Of a DNA stretch of 46,413 nt, positions 1 to 7,812 are shown one piece after another. The translations under genes and the position numbers were made by a program. Each line of letters starts with the position of its first letter. Position 1 is the first letter of the stretch. Under the pieces are notes generated by a model. It ran no database searches. It was not told where the DNA came from and saw nothing but the letters and a program-made list of their open reading frames with translations. The DNA lies in assembly GCA_031430575.1 (NCBI GenBank), contig JANPBT010000001.1, positions 1 to 46,413 of the forward strand. Reading direction: 5' to 3'. Origin of the DNA: JANMDS01 sp031430575 (GTDB lineage: Bacteria; Pseudomonadota; Gammaproteobacteria; Burkholderiales; Casimicrobiaceae).

Positions 1-2
1 TA

Positions 3-14
3 CCTGCGGCGCAG
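3..14 (+). repeat. Dispersed 12-mer repeat (CCTGCGGCGCAG), copy 1
   Basis: Exact copy of the dispersed word, at the very start of the window and followed by a run of T. Its left context lies outside the window, so its relation to an upstream gene cannot be judged. Confidence 0.9.
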
Positions 15-129
15 TTTTTTTTGTGAGGCGGAGTTCAAGCCCAGCGGCTGATGCGCGTGCCCTGCAAACCGTTGCGTTCGCGCTTAGGAATCCGCAGTTC
101 GTCGCAATGCCGGTGACACCGATCCGCGC

Positions 130-182
130 CTGCGGAACAATGCTTTCTAACCGGTGACTTACCGGCAGATGGAAACGAAAGG
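130..182 (+). promoter_or_regulatory. Structured 5' leader shared with the gene at 20178
   Basis: The sequence before the start codon resembles the leader at 20128-20165. Both read AACAATGCTT, then a pyrimidine-rich step, then a short hairpin, then a purine-rich ribosome site. Here the hairpin is CCGGT (151-155), loop GACTT, ACCGG (161-165). In the other leader the stem is CGGCA/TGCCG, so the pairing is kept while bases differ. I do not recognise it as a known riboswitch. Promoter or translational control is inference. Confidence 0.4.
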
Positions 183-191
183 ATGCCCGCG

Positions 192-737
192 ATGAATTTT
201 CCAAAACTGTCTCTACATTCGATTGCAAATTTGCTCTCTACCGCTGCACTAGCCTGTATCGGTTTAACGGTCGGCGGCGCTCAGGCGCAAAGCGGTGCGT
301 CGCAATTTGCGATAAAGGAATACCAAGCGCGCGCCGGGACTTCGATCTTGCGCGATGCCGTGCAAAGCCCGCGCTTGCCAATCAACAAGCGCTTCTCAGA
401 ATTAAGCGCTGACGAAAGAGCCGCGTTGCTTTCATATTATGGAAATTTTGATGTTGGGAACGAGCCCCCATTCCCAATCGAGGGGCTCAAGCCCGCGATG
501 GAGCTTCTCGTGCGCATGCAAAATAAATTGGTCGATCAAGGCCGATTGCATATCCTCGTTCGGGTCGATGCCAGTGGCACTGCTTCTGACGCTAAAGTCA
601 TTGATTCCCCGTCACCCGAAATGGCGAAGGCCGCAGCGGGCGTGATGATGTTCACAAAATTTAAACCCGCGCTTTGCGCCGGCGTACCGTGCGCCATGGA
701 TTTTCCATTGCACGTGGAGTTTCCTGCACGAAACTGA
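192..737 (+). CDS. Secreted TonB C-terminal-domain-like protein
   Basis: A 181-residue protein with an N-terminal signal sequence ending near AQA-Q (about residue 33) and a C-terminal half that looks like a TonB C-terminal fold. That half has a strand carrying VRVDASGTASDAKVI, then a helix, then a KFKPALCAGVPC strand. This pattern (VxVDxxGxVxxxxVxxSSG...FxPAxxxGxPV) is typical of energy-transducer TonB-like domains. No proline-rich linker or membrane anchor is visible, so it is probably a free periplasmic protein rather than a true TonB. I prefer ATG 192 (MNFPKL) to ATG 183 because the AAAGG at 178-182 is then at a normal distance. It stands alone and converges on priA. Its exact function is unknown. 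Confidence 0.65.
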   Translation: MNFPKLSLHSIANLLSTAALACIGLTVGGAQAQSGASQFAIKEYQARAGTSILRDAVQSPRLPINKRFSELSADERAALLSYYGNFDVGNEPPFPIEGLKPAMELLVRMQNKLVDQGRLHILVRVDASGTASDAKVIDSPSPEMAKAAAGVMMFTKFKPALCAGVPCAMDFPLHVEFPARN

Positions 738-818
738 GTGCGCGTGGGCTTGAACGTGAATGTGCGACGGGCTATCGATACTGGCGATACCTTCGAGCGC
801 GCGCGCTACGTTGATTCG

Positions 819-2834
819 TTAGCCGAAGTCGAACGCGTCAACGTCGACGCCGACACTGACTTCGGCAGAAATTTCTCTGTTGAACCCGACTTCTAGCGCA
901 GCATGCAAATGCGTGCGCTCGGCAGCGGTGATCAGCATTTGCCAGCGAAATTTGGTGGCGCGCCGAGCGAGCGCGCTGGGCACCGGCGGGTAAAGCGTAA
1001 TCTTATCGACGCGCGCAAAGGCTTCCATTGCGCGGTGCATTAGCTTCAACGCATGATGCGCAGCATTGCTATCGGGTGACTCGGCGCGGATGAGCGCTAA
1101 GTGTGCCGCCGGTGGCAAGCCCGCTTCGTTGCGTTCGGCTAATTCCCGCTGTGCAAACGCTGCGAAATCGTGCGCGCGCACCGCAGCGTAAACGGGATGG
1201 TCGGGGATTTCAGTTTGAATGAGCACTTCTCCAGCGAGCGCAGCCCGGCCTGCACGACCCGCCACTTGCATGAGCTGGGCAAATAATCGCTCAGGCGCGC
1301 GAAAGTCAGCGCTATAGAGTGAATCATCCGCACCGAGCACCCCCACCAAAGTCAGCCGCGGGAAATCATGGCCTTTGGCAATCATCTGCGTGCCGACCAG
1401 GATGTCAATTTCGCCACTCGCCATTTCGGTGTAAATCGCGTTCCAGTCATGCTTACCGCGCGTGCTGTCGGCATCGGCACGTGCGACTTTTTTGTGAGGA
1501 TACCTGCGGCGCAGAAAAGCCTCGACCCGCTGCGTTCCGCCCCCGGTGGGGACGATATCAAGATTGCCGCAACTTGGGCACTCGCTCGGCACTTTGCTTA
1601 AGATGCCGCAGTGATGGCAGCGCAGCTTTTGATCGAAGCTATGAAAGACCATGCGGGCATCGCAATCGACGCAATGCGATTGCCAGCCGCACAATCCGCA
1701 ATGCAAAAGCGGTGAAAATCCGCGCCGATTTAAAAAAACTAGCGCTTGCTCGCCTTTGCCCATCCGATCATCGAGCGCGGTCAGCAGCGCGCCTGCGATG
1801 CCTTCGCTGCGCTTGGCATCGCGCGCTGGCACGAGATACACCCGAGGCGGCTTCGCATCAGCGCGCGCGCGCTGCGAAAGCGTGAGCAGCCGATAGCGCG
1901 ATTTTTGAATATTTGAAAATGTCTCTAAGCTCGGTGTTGCGCTGCCGAGCACGACCGGAACCGTGCGCGCGCGCGCCCGCATCACCGCTAAATCACGGGC
2001 GTGATAGCGCGGCGTTTCTTGTTGCTTAAACGATGCGTCGTGCTCTTCATCGACGACGATTAAGGAAAGCTTTGGCAGGGGCGCAAAAATCGCCATGCGT
2101 GTGCCAAATATGATTTGCGCCTCGCCGCGCGAGGCTTGCGTCCACGACCGAAAGCGCTCGCCGTCGGCCAAGCCGGAGTGCAGCGAGACCATTTGTGCGG
2201 CGGGCAATTGCGCGGCCAGCCGCAAGGCCCATTGCGGCGTAAGATTGATTTCGGGCACGAGCACCAGTGCTTGCCCGCCGCGCGCGATAACTTCCCGGAT
2301 CGCGGTGACGTAAACCTCGGTTTTGCCGCTGCCGGTGATGCCGTGCAGCGCGAAAACCTGATGCCTGCCTAAACCGTCAATAATCGCGTCGGCAGCGATT
2401 TTTTGCTCAAAATTAAGCAAAATCTGCGCCGCAGGTATTGATGTATCCAATACCTGCGGCGCAGATTCGGCGGTTTTGCGCGCTTTTACAGGCTCGGGAG
2501 GCAGCGCCAGGGCGTAAGCCATACCGATGGGCGCACGATAGTAGCGGTGGACGAAACTGCACAGCGCGCGCTGATCGGCAGCAACCAGCTCCGGCATTAC
2601 CGCCTCGATCTCTTTAATGAGCGCCACGGCGATGCTTGGTTTGACGTTGGTTTCGATCACGACGCCGCGCATCGGTTTGCCCCGCACTTTGACGGTGACG
2701 ACCGAGCCCACCGCGATTTCAATATTGTCTAGGCAGCGATACTCAAATGCGCGATCAAGCGCGAGCCGAAGCGCGACACGGATATACGGTGTTTTTATGA
2801 CGTTTGGTTGATTCGTTTGCGGCGATGAACTCAC
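819..2834 (-). CDS. priA: Primosomal protein N' (replication restart helicase PriA)
   Basis: 671 residues, slightly shorter than E. coli PriA (732). PriA binds stalled forks and D-loops, unwinds with 3'-5' polarity and loads the primosome so that replication restarts. Visible parts are the N-terminal DNA-binding domain (about 15-115), Walker A GITGSGKTE (165-173), the DEEH box in LIVVDEEHD, and a cysteine-rich zinc region (CGLCGW, CVDCDA, CHHCG, CPSCG). Helicase motifs V-VI follow (GTQMIAKGHDFP, QVAGRAGRA). Residues 123-139, in the linker between the DNA-binding and helicase domains, are encoded by an inverted pair of the dispersed repeat. A further copy lies in the helicase part at 1503-1514. 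HemE is encoded upstream on the same strand, separated by a DnaA-box-like cluster. Confidence 0.97.
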   Translation of the reverse strand: MSSSPQTNQPNVIKTPYIRVALRLALDRAFEYRCLDNIEIAVGSVVTVKVRGKPMRGVVIETNVKPSIAVALIKEIEAVMPELVAADQRALCSFVHRYYRAPIGMAYALALPPEPVKARKTAESAPQVLDTSIPAAQILLNFEQKIAADAIIDGLGRHQVFALHGITGSGKTEVYVTAIREVIARGGQALVLVPEINLTPQWALRLAAQLPAAQMVSLHSGLADGERFRSWTQASRGEAQIIFGTRMAIFAPLPKLSLIVVDEEHDASFKQQETPRYHARDLAVMRARARTVPVVLGSATPSLETFSNIQKSRYRLLTLSQRARADAKPPRVYLVPARDAKRSEGIAGALLTALDDRMGKGEQALVFLNRRGFSPLLHCGLCGWQSHCVDCDARMVFHSFDQKLRCHHCGILSKVPSECPSCGNLDIVPTGGGTQRVEAFLRRRYPHKKVARADADSTRGKHDWNAIYTEMASGEIDILVGTQMIAKGHDFPRLTLVGVLGADDSLYSADFRAPERLFAQLMQVAGRAGRAALAGEVLIQTEIPDHPVYAAVRAHDFAAFAQRELAERNEAGLPPAAHLALIRAESPDSNAAHHALKLMHRAMEAFARVDKITLYPPVPSALARRATKFRWQMLITAAERTHLHAALEVGFNREISAEVSVGVDVDAFDFG
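1503..1514 (+). repeat. Dispersed 12-mer repeat inside priA
   Basis: Exact copy, opposite to the direction of priA. It is read as LRRR within FLRRRYP, so here it may coincide with normal protein sequence. It is flanked by GATA and AAAA. Confidence 0.85.
2421..2467. repeat. Inverted pair of the dispersed repeat within priA
   Basis: Two exact copies face each other (2424-2435 and 2453-2464) with AT-rich flanks, giving arms of about 18 bases. Both are translated in frame in the priA interdomain linker, as SAPQV and IPAAQI. The pair could fold in the mRNA. Confidence 0.9.
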
Positions 2835-3140
2835 AAGTTACTTTAACTTCAGGCTTAAATAGGCGGTATTTATAAGGGATTTAGACATACCCACATTGCC
2901 TGTGGATAAACGTGTGAATAACATTCTAAATTATCGGAATTTACCCCGCAAATCGAAGATTTCACTGCTTTGCGCAGAATTCATACAGATAAATTTAGTT
3001 AAATTAAAACAATAAGTTACAACACAAATTGGTGATTTCAGCGGGTTTTCTCCACAGCGCACTGCAGCAAACCTCAAAATGTTGATAACTGAATCTTCCG
3101 GGCGCTACAAAAAGCCAAAGTCAAGCAAAAAATGCAGGTT
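2835..3140. promoter_or_regulatory. AT-rich gap with DnaA-box-like 9-mers (candidate DnaA-binding region or oriC)
   Basis: This gap between hemE and priA holds TGTGGATAA at 2901-2909 (a perfect complement of the DnaA box TTATCCACA) and TGTGAATAA at 2913-2921 (one mismatch). It also holds TTCTCCACA at 3048-3056 (one mismatch, opposite orientation) and TGTTGATAA at 3080-3088 (one mismatch). Between the inner pair is an AT-rich stretch of about 120 bases with runs such as AAATTTAGTTAAATTAAAAC. This is the general layout of a bacterial origin or of a DnaA-controlled promoter. The priA promoter should also lie here. Nothing coding is visible. Confidence 0.5.
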
Positions 3141-4196
3141 TCACGTACTTTTTTTTGCACGACTCAGCGTCTGGATGTGTGCTATTAATTCTCCGACAAG
3201 TTCGGGCTTTGCCTGCGGCGTAAGCCCGTGCCCCAGGTTGAACAGATGCCCTGGTAGACCACCCGCTTCGTCGATGCAAGCGCGGGCTGCAGCTTCGACC
3301 GCGGCGCTTGTGGTCGTCACGATCAACGGGTCAATATTGCCTTGCAGGGCAACTTTCTTGCCAACCAGCGCCCGCGCCGCCGCTAAATCAGACGTCCAAT
3401 CGAGCCCGACGCCTTGCGCGCCACTGCTGGCCATCTGCTCCAGGGAGTGCCCGGCCGCACCTTTGCTGAAAATTATGATGGGTGTGGCGGTCTTTTCGCG
3501 CACCCGGCGGATGATTTCAGCCATTGGCGCAAGCGAAAGCGCCCGATACTGCGCCGCAGGTAAGATGCCGCCCCAGGTATCGAAGATCATGAGCGCATCT
3601 GCGCCCGCGCGCGATTGCGCGATTAAGTAATCAGCAACCGTGTGGGTGAGCACGTCAATCAAGCGCTCAAATACCTGCGGGGCAGAATAAAGCATCGATT
3701 TAGTCAGCGGATAGCCCTCGGTGCTGCCTCCGCCTTCGACGCAATAGCAGGCTAACGTAAATGGCGCGCCTGAAAAGCCAATCAACGGCACCCGGTCGTT
3801 TAGCGCGCGCTTGCACGCTGAAACCGCATCAAAGACGTAACGTAAGGAATCCATCGGTGGCACGACTAATTTGGCAATATCCGCTTCGGTACGCAACGGC
3901 TTCGCAAAGCGCGGCCCCTCGCCTACCGTAAACGATAGCTCCAAACCCATCGCATCGGGAATCGTCAAAATATCGGAGAACACAATCGCTGCATCGAGCG
4001 GATAGCGATCAAGCGGCTGCAGCGTAACCTCGGCGCAAAAATCCTGCGAGCGCACCAAATCCATAAAAGAGCCTGCTTTGGCCCGTGATGCCCGATACTC
4101 CGGCAGATAGCGGCCGGCTTGGCGCATCAGCCAGACAGGGGTGTAAGGGGTGTGGCGCAGCGCGAGGGCATCGAGAAAAGTTGTATTCTTAAGCAT
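3141..4196 (-). CDS. hemE: Uroporphyrinogen III decarboxylase
   Basis: 351 residues, normal length for HemE. The enzyme removes the four acetate carboxyls of uroporphyrinogen III to give coproporphyrinogen III in the cytosolic haem pathway. The family signature PVWLMRQAGRYLPEYR is at residues 20-35. The second signature GFSGAPFTLACYCVEGGGS is near 141-159, and LQGNIDP lies near 286. One exact copy of the dispersed repeat (3549-3560) encodes LPAAQY, and a one-mismatch copy (3674-3685) encodes SAPQVF. The gene is on the same strand as priA but is separated from it by about 300 bases, so co-transcription is uncertain. Confidence 0.97.
   Translation of the reverse strand: MLKNTTFLDALALRHTPYTPVWLMRQAGRYLPEYRASRAKAGSFMDLVRSQDFCAEVTLQPLDRYPLDAAIVFSDILTIPDAMGLELSFTVGEGPRFAKPLRTEADIAKLVVPPMDSLRYVFDAVSACKRALNDRVPLIGFSGAPFTLACYCVEGGGSTEGYPLTKSMLYSAPQVFERLIDVLTHTVADYLIAQSRAGADALMIFDTWGGILPAAQYRALSLAPMAEIIRRVREKTATPIIIFSKGAAGHSLEQMASSGAQGVGLDWTSDLAAARALVGKKVALQGNIDPLIVTTTSAAVEAAARACIDEAGGLPGHLFNLGHGLTPQAKPELVGELIAHIQTLSRAKKST
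3549..3560 (-). repeat. Dispersed 12-mer repeat inside hemE
   Basis: Exact core with changed flanks (TTACC...AGTAT). It is read in the same direction as hemE, as PAAQ. Confidence 0.85.
3674..3685 (+). repeat. One-mismatch copy of the dispersed repeat inside hemE
   Basis: Reads CCTGCGGGGCAG, with typical flanks (AATA before, AAT after). It is translated as SAPQV on the hemE strand. The flanks suggest a true copy that has mutated. Confidence 0.65.
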
Positions 4197-4419
4197 TGCG
4201 TCATTTTAGGCGTGTGCGGAAAAGCCAAGCGGTTCGCCGCTTCCGCTGGGAGGGAAATATTTTTTTGGTTGAAAGTCGAGATCAGATCTGTAGCGCCCGA
4301 CCCATCGATTTACGAGAAGACAGTGAAAAAAGCAACGGGTGATTTTTTGCCCGCCAAGGCGCAATTCACGCGCAAATTTTCTTTAGTTCGATTCTTTAAA
4401 CCAGCGATTTGGGCTAAAA

Positions 4420-4431
4420 CTGCGCCGCAGG
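4420..4431 (-). repeat. Dispersed 12-mer repeat, 3' of a Bug receptor gene
   Basis: Exact copy about 20 bases past the stop codon of the Bug receptor gene. The 4197-4450 gap holds no credible gene and otherwise shows nothing I can name. Confidence 0.9.
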
Positions 4432-4450
4432 TTTTGAGATATTTTCAGGG

Positions 4451-5428
4451 CTACTCGATCTTGACTTTTGCGAGTTCGATGACGCGCCGCCACTTCGCGC
4501 CTTCGCTGCGCATCGTTTCAAGCAATGCTTCGCCGTTGTTCCCAACCGGCTCGACACCTTGCTGCGCGAAGCGCTCTTTCAAATCGGGTGCATTGACTGC
4601 GGCGATCGCCTCTTTTTGGATGCGGGCGACGATCTCGCTATGAGTTCCGATCGGCGCAAATAGCCCAAAGTAGACGTCGGCGGAAAAGCCCTTCAGCCCG
4701 CTCGCATCAACGGTCGGTAGATCCGGCAGCAGCGCGGACGGTTTTGCGGAGGTGACGGCCAGCGCGCGCACTCGACCCGCTTTGATGTGCGGAATGGCCG
4801 AAGGGATCGAGTCAAACATCATCCCGACTTCGCCGCTGACGATATCAGCGATGGCGAGCGCTGTGCCTTTGTAGGGAATGTGAGTGAGTGAAAGCCCTGC
4901 GAGATGTCCGAAATATTCGCCTTGCAAATGCACCACCGTGCCATTGCCGCTCGAACTAAAGGGCAGGCCTGGCTTAGCTTTGCCATAGGCCACGAGCTCC
5001 GCGACTGATTTCACCGGCAGCGTGGGCGATATGATCAAAACGCTCGGCGCTGAAGCGATATAGCTCACCGGGATGAAATCTTTTTCAGCGTTGTACGGGA
5101 TGCTTTTGTTAAGAATCGGCCCGATGGAATGGGTGCTCGATGTGGCGAGTAAAAGCGTGTAGCCGTCGGGCGGCGATTTAGCGGCGAGGTCTGTGCCGAT
5201 CGTGCCGCCTGCGCCGGGTTTGTTTTCAACGACGACACTTTGCCCCAAGCGCTCACTGAGTTTGATTGCAAGTGCGCGCCCGATGATGTCCGTCGCACCG
5301 CCCGCTGGGAAGGGAATGAGCAGCTTGATTGGGCGCGTCGGGTAGGTTTGCGCCGCGGCAAATACGCTCATACCTGCGGCGCAGATTAAGGCAAAAAAGC
5401 GACGAAATGAGGGAGAAAATAAAGTCAT
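4451..5428 (-). CDS. Bug/TctC family periplasmic solute-binding receptor
   Basis: 325 residues from ATG 5428 (MTLFSPSFRR). The open frame extends further upstream, but that part runs across a terminator and is not coding. It has a signal peptide of about 27 residues cleaved after FAAA, then the typical start of mature Bug proteins, YPTRPIKLLIPFPAGGATD. The GGTIG and AAKSPPDGYTLL motifs follow. Such receptors capture carboxylates or similar small acids for tripartite tricarboxylate transporters. No TctA or TctB membrane gene is nearby, so it is an orphan receptor, common in Burkholderiales. The ligand cannot be told. The dispersed repeat (5373-5384) encodes part of the signal peptide (ICAAGM). 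Confidence 0.92.
   Translation of the reverse strand: MTLFSPSFRRFFALICAAGMSVFAAAQTYPTRPIKLLIPFPAGGATDIIGRALAIKLSERLGQSVVVENKPGAGGTIGTDLAAKSPPDGYTLLLATSSTHSIGPILNKSIPYNAEKDFIPVSYIASAPSVLIISPTLPVKSVAELVAYGKAKPGLPFSSSGNGTVVHLQGEYFGHLAGLSLTHIPYKGTALAIADIVSGEVGMMFDSIPSAIPHIKAGRVRALAVTSAKPSALLPDLPTVDASGLKGFSADVYFGLFAPIGTHSEIVARIQKEAIAAVNAPDLKERFAQQGVEPVGNNGEALLETMRSEGAKWRRVIELAKVKIE
5373..5384 (+). repeat. Dispersed 12-mer repeat in a signal-peptide coding region
   Basis: Exact copy with the full 18-base consensus. It runs opposite to the Bug receptor gene and is read as ICAAG within the signal peptide. The second Bug receptor (32048-32059) carries a copy in the corresponding place but in another frame. 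Confidence 0.9.
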
Positions 5429-5481
5429 GGTGAATATCGACCACACGAGATTAATCAATGCGGTACATTCTCGCACGCCAT

Positions 5482-5510
5482 AAAAAAACGCGGCTGACGC
5501 CGCGCTTTTT
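5482..5510 (-). terminator. Rho-independent terminator after the OmpA-type gene
   Basis: GCGGC-TGAC-GCCGC stem with an A-run on the left and a T-run on the right, so it may work both ways. It lies just past the stop codon of the OmpA-type gene and before the start of the Bug receptor gene. Confidence 0.85.
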
Positions 5511-5524
5511 AGGAGCAAAAAAAC

Positions 5525-7747
5525 TTATTGAATGCCGTCGCTACGCTTGGGCGGATCGATCAGCTCGATCTTGCCCGTGCAAGTCGCGCCATTGGCGTCT
5601 TTTGCGGTGTAGTCGATGAATTCACGATCAAAGCAGATCGATCTGTTGGCTTCGTAGCGGAATCTTCCACCGCCCAGATCACTAATGATCCCGTAAATGC
5701 CGCGCGCAGGTAGCGTGTAGGTGTAGGCACCGGTGCCGCCAGATACCGCGCCATTCAAATCGATATCTGCGCCCGTGCCGCATTTGAATTGATAGCTTTG
5801 GGCTTTGCATTGCAATGCGGCTTGCGCTGGCGGCGCGGCTGCTGCGGTCACGGTGAGCGCAACGGCTGCGGTCTTGGTGCCGCAGAAACCGTCGGTGACG
5901 GTATAGGTGAGCGTATCGCTGCCATTAAAGCCAGCACGTGGTGTGTAGCTCACTTTGCCGCCGACGATGCTCGCTGTGCCGTTGGCCGGTTGAGTGATTG
6001 ATGTGATCGTCAATGCATTGCCATCGGCGTCTTTGTCGTTGGCCAGCACATCAATCATCGTAGCGCTTGAGCCTGCGGCGACCGTCGCCGCATCGTTTAC
6101 CGGCGCTGGGCATTGGTTAGTGTAATTGCGTGCGCCGGTGACGACTTGGGTGATGCTCTTTTGAGTATCGTAGGTCGATACGGTTTGTAAATGGGGTGTG
6201 CTTGCCATCAACGCCCGCGGCACCCAACCCAAAGGCGTATATTCCACGCGCTCCTTTTGAACTTGCACCGGCACTTGCACTTGCACCTGCACCGGCACTT
6301 GCACGCTTTCTTTGCGCTTTTCAATACGCGTCTCGGTGCGCGCGGCGGTGATTGCGCCGGGCACTTGCACCGTCACATTTTCAGTGACTTCGCAACTAAT
6401 GACGGCTTGCGTATCGGCGCGGCGATTGCGGAAAGTCTGGCCTTTGACTTCAGGGTATTTTGGCGCCCGACCTGCTTGCGCTGCGGTCGAGTAACTCGCG
6501 TTAGCCGCGCCTGCTTTGGCCAAAAAGTCTTTCACCGCATCGGCGCGGCGCTGCGATAAGCCGATGTTGTTACGATCAGAGCCGGTCGGGCAGGTATGAC
6601 CAACCACATTGACGGCGACTTTGCAGCGCTGGCTGCTGGCCTGCACTGCGCTCATGAGCGCAGCGAGATCGGTTTTCGCTTTTGGCGTAAGCCCAGCCTG
6701 GCCGAGATCGAAATAGGTCTCCAGATCTTTGCGCTCTTCTTTCACCACCACGCGTGCTTCGGTCTTGGTTGTGCTCGCGGCGGTATTTGCAGGAATCGTC
6801 ACTTGCGTGGGCACGTCAACTTCGCGGGTCTCGGCGCGCATCTCGGTGCGCGTTTCTGTGCGCATTTCGGTGACGGTTTCCATCTTCTTTGTCTCGGCCG
6901 GGCCGCGCCAGCCCGCACCTTGCGAGAGTTGACTCCATTTGCCGTTGCCAAACAAATCGTAGCGCACCATGAGTTGCCCAAAATGCACGCCTTTATCGAC
7001 CACGAGCGGACCGCTGCGACTACCAATGCCGCCAAGCAGTGAAATTGATATGGGCGAGTAAGGGAAATACTTCTCTGCTTGCAGCGAGGCCGCAAGCAGG
7101 CGGTTAGATTCGTCGCCCCACTCATAATCTAAGCCCGCGGTAAAGCGCACCGTGTCAGCGCCATACCATTTGCCAGCCCGCACGCCTAAGCCCCAATCAA
7201 ATGGCTTGGCGAACGTTTGCGTGGTCAGGAGCGTGCTGACGTTTTGGGTGAATGGTCCTTGCGTTGGGTCAGCGCCCGAAGTGACCGAGAGCGTCTGAAT
7301 TTCGCGCGTGCCCACCAAAATATCTTTATTGAGCCCTTTGCTCAGGTAGGCTGACCAGTGATACGCCTCGCGCTCTTGACCGTAGCCCACCGTAATCTTG
7401 CGTGCACGGTCAGAATTTTGATCAATCGCTGCGAAGACTTTGTGCACCCGGGCATTCGCCAAATCGCCCAGCGAGCCGCCGAGCCAGTTGTATTGCAATT
7501 GCGCACCTGCAGCGCGGTGGCGAGCGGCCCAGACTTCGCCGATCAAGGCAGAAGTATCGGTCGCGTTGAGCACATGCCAAATTTCGGCGCGACCTTTTAC
7601 GTCGCTATCGATGCCAACGCCGATGCGCGTATTGGCACCCACGTAAGATAAATTTGACGCGCCCGTTGTGGCGGTTTGTGCGTAAGCAGAGGGCAACGTA
7701 GCGATTAAGATAAGCGTTGCAGCGGACGGAGTGCGTGAGTTTTTCAT
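5525..7747 (-). CDS. Large modular OmpA-family outer-membrane protein
   Basis: 740 residues from ATG 7747 (MKNSRTPSAATL), with a signal peptide cleaved near SAYA-Q (residue 23). Residues about 25-275 look like outer-membrane beta strands rich in aromatic and glycine residues. Residues about 340-450 form an OmpA-like peptidoglycan-binding domain (YFDLGQAGLTPKAK, VVGHTCPTGSD, LSQRRADAVKDFL). Around 455-502 is a stretch of alternating V, Q and P (QVPVQVQVQVP). Residues about 549-635 match a cadherin-like/tandem repeat of surface proteins (VNDAATV, DVLANDKDADGNALTI, GFNGSDTLTYTVTDG). A cysteine-containing C-terminal domain follows. A METVTEMRTETRTEMRAET segment precedes the OmpA domain. It probably links outer membrane and cell wall. 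It is unusual that the OmpA domain is internal rather than terminal. Confidence 0.8.
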   Translation of the reverse strand: MKNSRTPSAATLILIATLPSAYAQTATTGASNLSYVGANTRIGVGIDSDVKGRAEIWHVLNATDTSALIGEVWAARHRAAGAQLQYNWLGGSLGDLANARVHKVFAAIDQNSDRARKITVGYGQEREAYHWSAYLSKGLNKDILVGTREIQTLSVTSGADPTQGPFTQNVSTLLTTQTFAKPFDWGLGVRAGKWYGADTVRFTAGLDYEWGDESNRLLAASLQAEKYFPYSPISISLLGGIGSRSGPLVVDKGVHFGQLMVRYDLFGNGKWSQLSQGAGWRGPAETKKMETVTEMRTETRTEMRAETREVDVPTQVTIPANTAASTTKTEARVVVKEERKDLETYFDLGQAGLTPKAKTDLAALMSAVQASSQRCKVAVNVVGHTCPTGSDRNNIGLSQRRADAVKDFLAKAGAANASYSTAAQAGRAPKYPEVKGQTFRNRRADTQAVISCEVTENVTVQVPGAITAARTETRIEKRKESVQVPVQVQVQVPVQVQKERVEYTPLGWVPRALMASTPHLQTVSTYDTQKSITQVVTGARNYTNQCPAPVNDAATVAAGSSATMIDVLANDKDADGNALTITSITQPANGTASIVGGKVSYTPRAGFNGSDTLTYTVTDGFCGTKTAAVALTVTAAAAPPAQAALQCKAQSYQFKCGTGADIDLNGAVSGGTGAYTYTLPARGIYGIISDLGGGRFRYEANRSICFDREFIDYTAKDANGATCTGKIELIDPPKRSDGIQ

Positions 7748-7812
7748 GACTATTTTTATTAACAGTTTCAATGACTTGGATGCTATCACGGGCGCTACGA
7801 ATCTGCCAGTAT

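Noticed and set aside
4119..4643. 174-codon plus-strand frame across the hemE start and the Bug receptor end
   Set aside because: It overlaps two real genes on the other strand, and its central part is an intergenic gap with no protein-like pattern.
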